From: Planctomycetota bacterium
Lineage (GTDB): Bacteria; Planctomycetota; UBA1135; GCA-002686595
DNA length: 44,189 nt
Reading direction: 5' to 3'
NCBI GenBank assembly: GCA_016795245.1
Contig: JAEUIA010000093.1
Location: 1 to 44,189, forward strand
Shown here: piece by piece, positions 41,050-44,189 of the stretch
Layout: each line of letters begins with the position of its first letter
Position numbering within the stretch: the stretch's first letter is position 1
The notes under the pieces: model-generated
What the model saw: the letters and a program-made list of their open reading frames with translations, nothing else
What the model was told of the DNA's origin: nothing
Database searches by the model: none
Program-made: the position numbers and the translations under genes

Positions 41050-43812
41050 ATGCTCGAACGGTCGTCGATCTCTTGCGCGCGGGTGTCGATCTGGGTGGCG
41101 GTCTGCTTCTTGTTCGCGCTGCCGACGAGTGCAGGCGAGCGATTCGTCCACGCTCCGCTCTCGAGTCTGAAGTTCGAAGGCGCGGCACCCACGCTCCCCC
41201 TTTCGATCGTCGATTTCGCGTCGCGCTTCGACTGGAGCTACCGCCCCTACGCGGTCCTCGACGGTACGGGTGAGGCGTTCTTCGACTACGGTCCGCGCAC
41301 GGCCAACGCCTGGGAGAACTGGTACACAGCACCGTCAGGCATCACGTTGCGCATCGAAGGCGAGGACGCACCGAAGGGTCGCCTGTTCCTGCCTGACACG
41401 GAGAGCAAGTCCTTCAAGATCTACCGCTTCGAAGTCACCGCCCCGGCAGCGGAAGCCGAAGCGCGCACGCGGTTCTACGAGAGCATGTGGTTCCACTACG
41501 ACCGCCTGATGCAGTCCGCGATCCCCGGCACGGCGTGGTTCCGCCACCGCCGTGATGCGGCGGAACGTGCCCTGGGAACAACCGCCGCGACGCGCGTTGA
41601 GAATGCCGGCGGTCGCGACCCGGCGGATGCGCTCGAACTCTTCAGCGGCGCACGCGCGGTGGCGGAGAACCTCGATTTGGACCGCGGCCTGCGTGTCGCC
41701 AGCGACGAGGAAGCGACCGTGGACATCACCTCGATCGAGGGGGTGACGACACGGGCCTTGGACTGGAAGGCGTTGATCAAGGACATGCAGCCCGAACTCG
41801 ATCCGCTCGCGAAGCTCGTCCCCGCGGATCAACACGCGGTGTTCTTCCCGTCGTTCGAGGCCATGACGCGCGTGTTTGACGACATCGATGCGACCGGCAC
41901 GCCGCTGCTCGAGTTCTTCGAGACGCGCGTGGAAGACCAGCTCACGAAGGAGCGCTATCAAGAGCAGTTGTGCCTGCCGCTGTCGGTGGTCGGACGCATC
42001 TTGGGCCCGGCCGTCGTTACGAGCGTAGCGCTGACGGGTTCCGATCCGTTCCTGCCCAGCGGCGCGGACATCGTGGTGTTGTTCGATTGCAAGTCACCGG
42101 CGTTGCTGGAGAACTTCCTGGCCATGCGACGTGCCGAGGCCGAGAAGCACGGCGCGGAGCACGTCGCCGGAAAAGTCGGGACGCTGGAGTACGTCGGCTG
42201 TGCAACGCCCGATCGCCGTATCTCCTGCTACACCGCGCGCATCGAGTCCGTCGTCATCGTCACGAACTCGGTCCAAGCGCTCGTGCGCATCGCACAGACG
42301 GCGCAGGACACGGCGCGCTCATTGCTCGCCGCCGACGAATACGTGTGGTTCCGCGATCGCTACAAGCGCGGCCAGGACAAAGAGAGCGCACTGCTGATCT
42401 TGACGGACGCGACGATTCGCCGCTGGGCCGGCCCGCATTCGCGCATCGGCGAGGCGCGGCGGTCGCGCGCAGCCGCGGCCATGGCCGAGATCACGGCTCG
42501 CAAGGCCGACCTCATCGCGTCGAAGACCTTCGAGGTCGGTGCTTCGGCTGCGGACCCCGATTTTCCGGTCAGTTCAGACTTCGTCTTCGGGCCGGACGGT
42601 GTGCGTTCGCCGCGCTGGGGCACATTGCGCTTTCTGACGCCGATCAGCGAACTCGGAGTCGCGCGCGTGAGCCCGGCGGAACGCGACGCGTACGGGGCCT
42701 ACCGTCAAGGATTCCAGGCACGTTGGCGCAACTACTTCGATCCGATTGCCGTGCGCTTCTCTTTCGATGCCGCACACATGCAGGCGGACGTCACGATCAT
42801 GCCGCTCACGATCGAAACGGAATACCGCGAGTTGCGCGACTTGACGCGCGACGGCGAGATTCCCGCGAAGGCGGGCGATCCACACGCGGGAGCGCTCTTC
42901 CACTTTGCGACCGCGCTCAACAAGGGCTCTGAGCTCGGCCGTGCGCTCACCGACATCGCCGGACCGGCCGCGCGCGCGTTCGGCGCGGACCCGCTGGCCT
43001 GGCTGGGCGCGAGTGCGGCGCTGTACGGCGAGCGCGATCCGTGGTGGGAAGAGGCACGCGAAGCCGGCGGCTTGTTCCGCGGCGAGGACGTCGACTACTA
43101 CCGGCTGCCGCTCGTCATCCAATTGGATGTGAAAGATCCGCTGAAGCTCGCGGTGTTCCTGACGGCGCTGCGCGCGTTCGCCGACGAGAGCGGACCGAAC
43201 CTCACGCTGTGGGAGAATCGCAAGTGGAACGACGTGACCTACGTGCGCGTCGCGCCGAGCGAGTCCCTGGGGCTGGACGAGCCCGGTCGTGACCCGGCGC
43301 TCTACTACGTGCCGCTGCCCGATGCACTGGTGATTTCATTGCGCGAGGACCTGATCAAAAACGCGATCGACCGACGCAGCGCACGCAAGGCGGGACAGGC
43401 GGTCGAGGGCAGCGATCAGGTCTGGATCGGCAAGAGTGCGGCACTGCGCCTCGACAGCGCCGGCATCGACGTCTTGACCGAACTCTTCGGCTCACGATCC
43501 GAGCGCGAATCCGACGCCGTCTGGTCCACGATCCCGATCCTGAACGAGTGGAAGCGCCGCTATCCGAGCGTGGATCCGGTGATCACCCACGAGAGGTTGT
43601 TCGGAGTGCGACTCGCGACGCCCGGCAGCCGGCCGCTGGTCTGGAACGAAGAGTTTCAATCGATGGAGTCGCCCGAGTTCGGCCTCCCCGGCACGCTCAA
43701 GGCCACGACCACCGGCCGCCGCGTGCTCGCCGGAATCTCCAGCGTGCAACTCGGCCTGACCTTCGAAGCCGACGGCCTGCGCGTCGGGATCGAGATCATC
43801 AAGCAGCGCTAG
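41050..43812 (+). CDS. Large secreted protein of unknown function (DUF3352-like features)
   Basis: 920 residues with an N-terminal signal (about 10-28, ending LPTSAGERF). The first ~130 residues look beta-rich. The centre (about 255-480) contains long alternating helix-strand segments such as DQHAVFFPSFEAMTRVFDDI and PSGADIVVLFDCKSPALLENFLA, shown by their openings. These recall DUF3352-type proteins, in which repeated alpha-beta units handle large extracytoplasmic ligands. The later part (about 690-860) shows a related alternation (LQLDVKDPLKLAVFL-like segment, LPDALVISLREDLI), so the fold may repeat. No enzyme motif, membrane anchor or lipobox is evident. It starts four bases after the upstream gene. 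The family link is tentative. Confidence 0.72.
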   Translation: MLERSSISCARVSIWVAVCFLFALPTSAGERFVHAPLSSLKFEGAAPTLPLSIVDFASRFDWSYRPYAVLDGTGEAFFDYGPRTANAWENWYTAPSGITLRIEGEDAPKGRLFLPDTESKSFKIYRFEVTAPAAEAEARTRFYESMWFHYDRLMQSAIPGTAWFRHRRDAAERALGTTAATRVENAGGRDPADALELFSGARAVAENLDLDRGLRVASDEEATVDITSIEGVTTRALDWKALIKDMQPELDPLAKLVPADQHAVFFPSFEAMTRVFDDIDATGTPLLEFFETRVEDQLTKERYQEQLCLPLSVVGRILGPAVVTSVALTGSDPFLPSGADIVVLFDCKSPALLENFLAMRRAEAEKHGAEHVAGKVGTLEYVGCATPDRRISCYTARIESVVIVTNSVQALVRIAQTAQDTARSLLAADEYVWFRDRYKRGQDKESALLILTDATIRRWAGPHSRIGEARRSRAAAAMAEITARKADLIASKTFEVGASAADPDFPVSSDFVFGPDGVRSPRWGTLRFLTPISELGVARVSPAERDAYGAYRQGFQARWRNYFDPIAVRFSFDAAHMQADVTIMPLTIETEYRELRDLTRDGEIPAKAGDPHAGALFHFATALNKGSELGRALTDIAGPAARAFGADPLAWLGASAALYGERDPWWEEAREAGGLFRGEDVDYYRLPLVIQLDVKDPLKLAVFLTALRAFADESGPNLTLWENRKWNDVTYVRVAPSESLGLDEPGRDPALYYVPLPDALVISLREDLIKNAIDRRSARKAGQAVEGSDQVWIGKSAALRLDSAGIDVLTELFGSRSERESDAVWSTIPILNEWKRRYPSVDPVITHERLFGVRLATPGSRPLVWNEEFQSMESPEFGLPGTLKATTTGRRVLAGISSVQLGLTFEADGLRVGIEIIKQR

Positions 43813-43941
43813 TTCCAATACGGAGCTAGAGCGATCCTGCCCCGATTCGCCGCTCTTCCCCGATCCACGACGCAAGCGGCCGACACGGATCACACATCCC
43901 CGGAGCTCTTCGCGAGCGACACCTGCCCCCGCCCCTGAAAA

Positions 43942-44077
43942 CTTCCAGTCCGACACCACACGCACCCCCTCAACGCTTCGAGTTCGACACCGAACACACC
44001 CCCTCAACGCTTCCAGACCGACACCGAACCCAACCCAAGTTCGCTTCCAGTCCGACACCGAACTCACCCCACCTGTC
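43942..44077 (-). repeat. Four exact-period 34-bp tandem repeat units
   Basis: Four direct units begin at 43942, 43976, 44010 and 44044, each exactly 34 bp. On the minus strand each carries ggtgtcggactggaa or a close variant, and the inner two of the conserved tails read acgttgagggg or similar (cgttgaggggg). They are the same family as the units at 421-530, in opposite orientation. Units differ at several positions, so the array is not very recent. The 129 bases between the preceding stop codon and this array hold nothing recognisable. Confidence 0.85.
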
Positions 44078-44096
44078 CCCACCCCATTGTTGACCT

Positions 44097-44189
44097 CCTG
44101 GTTCGCGATTTGCGCAGTGGCGTTCGTCCGAGTTTGACCGTACCGAGCCAGGCTCGTGTGGTGCATCTTCGCCGGCGTAGAGCCGCGCG
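44097..44189 (-). repeat. Right arm of the window-flanking inverted repeat, block 1
   Basis: This is the reverse complement of 17-109 with about four substitutions. It continues directly into the tandem array without the 278-base segment found on the left. The window ends inside the GC palindrome that is complete at 2-27. Confidence 0.85.

Noticed and set aside
43942..44077. 34-bp repeats as a CRISPR array
   Set aside because: Units are contiguous with no spacers, vary along their whole length, and no cas gene is present in the window.
43492..44166. 224-residue open frame on the minus strand across the right repeat
   Set aside because: It runs antisense through the end of the 920-residue gene and then through the tandem repeats; the repeated SVSDWK-like peptide is only the translation of the 34-bp units.

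Overview
The window is GC-rich chromosomal DNA, most likely from a planctomycete. Three things point there: an operon pairing a DUF1549-like protein with a Tat-exported DUF1501-like protein, a secreted protein whose N-terminal domain resembles extracellular domains I associate with deep-branching planctomycetes, and many long multidomain secreted proteins. Ribosome binding sites are often weak or absent. The phylum call is an inference from gene content; no rRNA or tRNA gene was seen.

Both ends carry the same repeat in opposite orientation (17-109 with 388 to about 530 on the left, 43942-44189 on the right). Each copy joins a conserved ~93-bp block to a tandem array of 34-bp units. The left copy has 278 bp inserted between the two parts. 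A sequence that starts and stops inside copies of one repeat looks like an assembly contig broken at a dispersed repeat family.

From 620 to 12145 everything runs on the minus strand: an M20 peptidase and a DUF4126 membrane protein, then a tight four-gene signalling operon (free Hpt protein, two tandem HDOD-REC-GGDEF proteins, a hybrid histidine kinase ending in its own Hpt domain), then a secreted S46 dipeptidyl-peptidase. From 12347 to 22436 is a mixed stretch: a TMTC-like membrane glycosyltransferase with TPRs, two PrcB_C-like secreted proteins, a subtilisin-like lipoprotein, lpd-lipB, a zinc-ribbon membrane protein, a cytochrome b562-family protein and a small lipoprotein.

From 22508 to 32235 is central carbon metabolism on the minus strand. 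lipA heads an operon for a 2-oxoacid dehydrogenase complex (E1-alpha, E1-beta, E2, a second E1-alpha) that ends with a methyltransferase. Together with lpd (E3) and lipB nearby, the window encodes a whole lipoylated complex and its cofactor assembly. Upstream lies the glyoxylate shunt pair, aceB then aceA, closed by a clear terminator.

From 32512 to 38642 is the most unusual locus: a three-gene minus-strand operon encoding a DUF1549-like protein, a Tat-exported DUF1501-like protein and a 1301-residue fusion of a decaheme cytochrome c, LVIVD repeats and about nine EF-hand-like loops. Next come a divergent sigma-70 factor with altered -10-recognition residues and, on the plus strand, two secreted proteins of unknown function (40416-43812).
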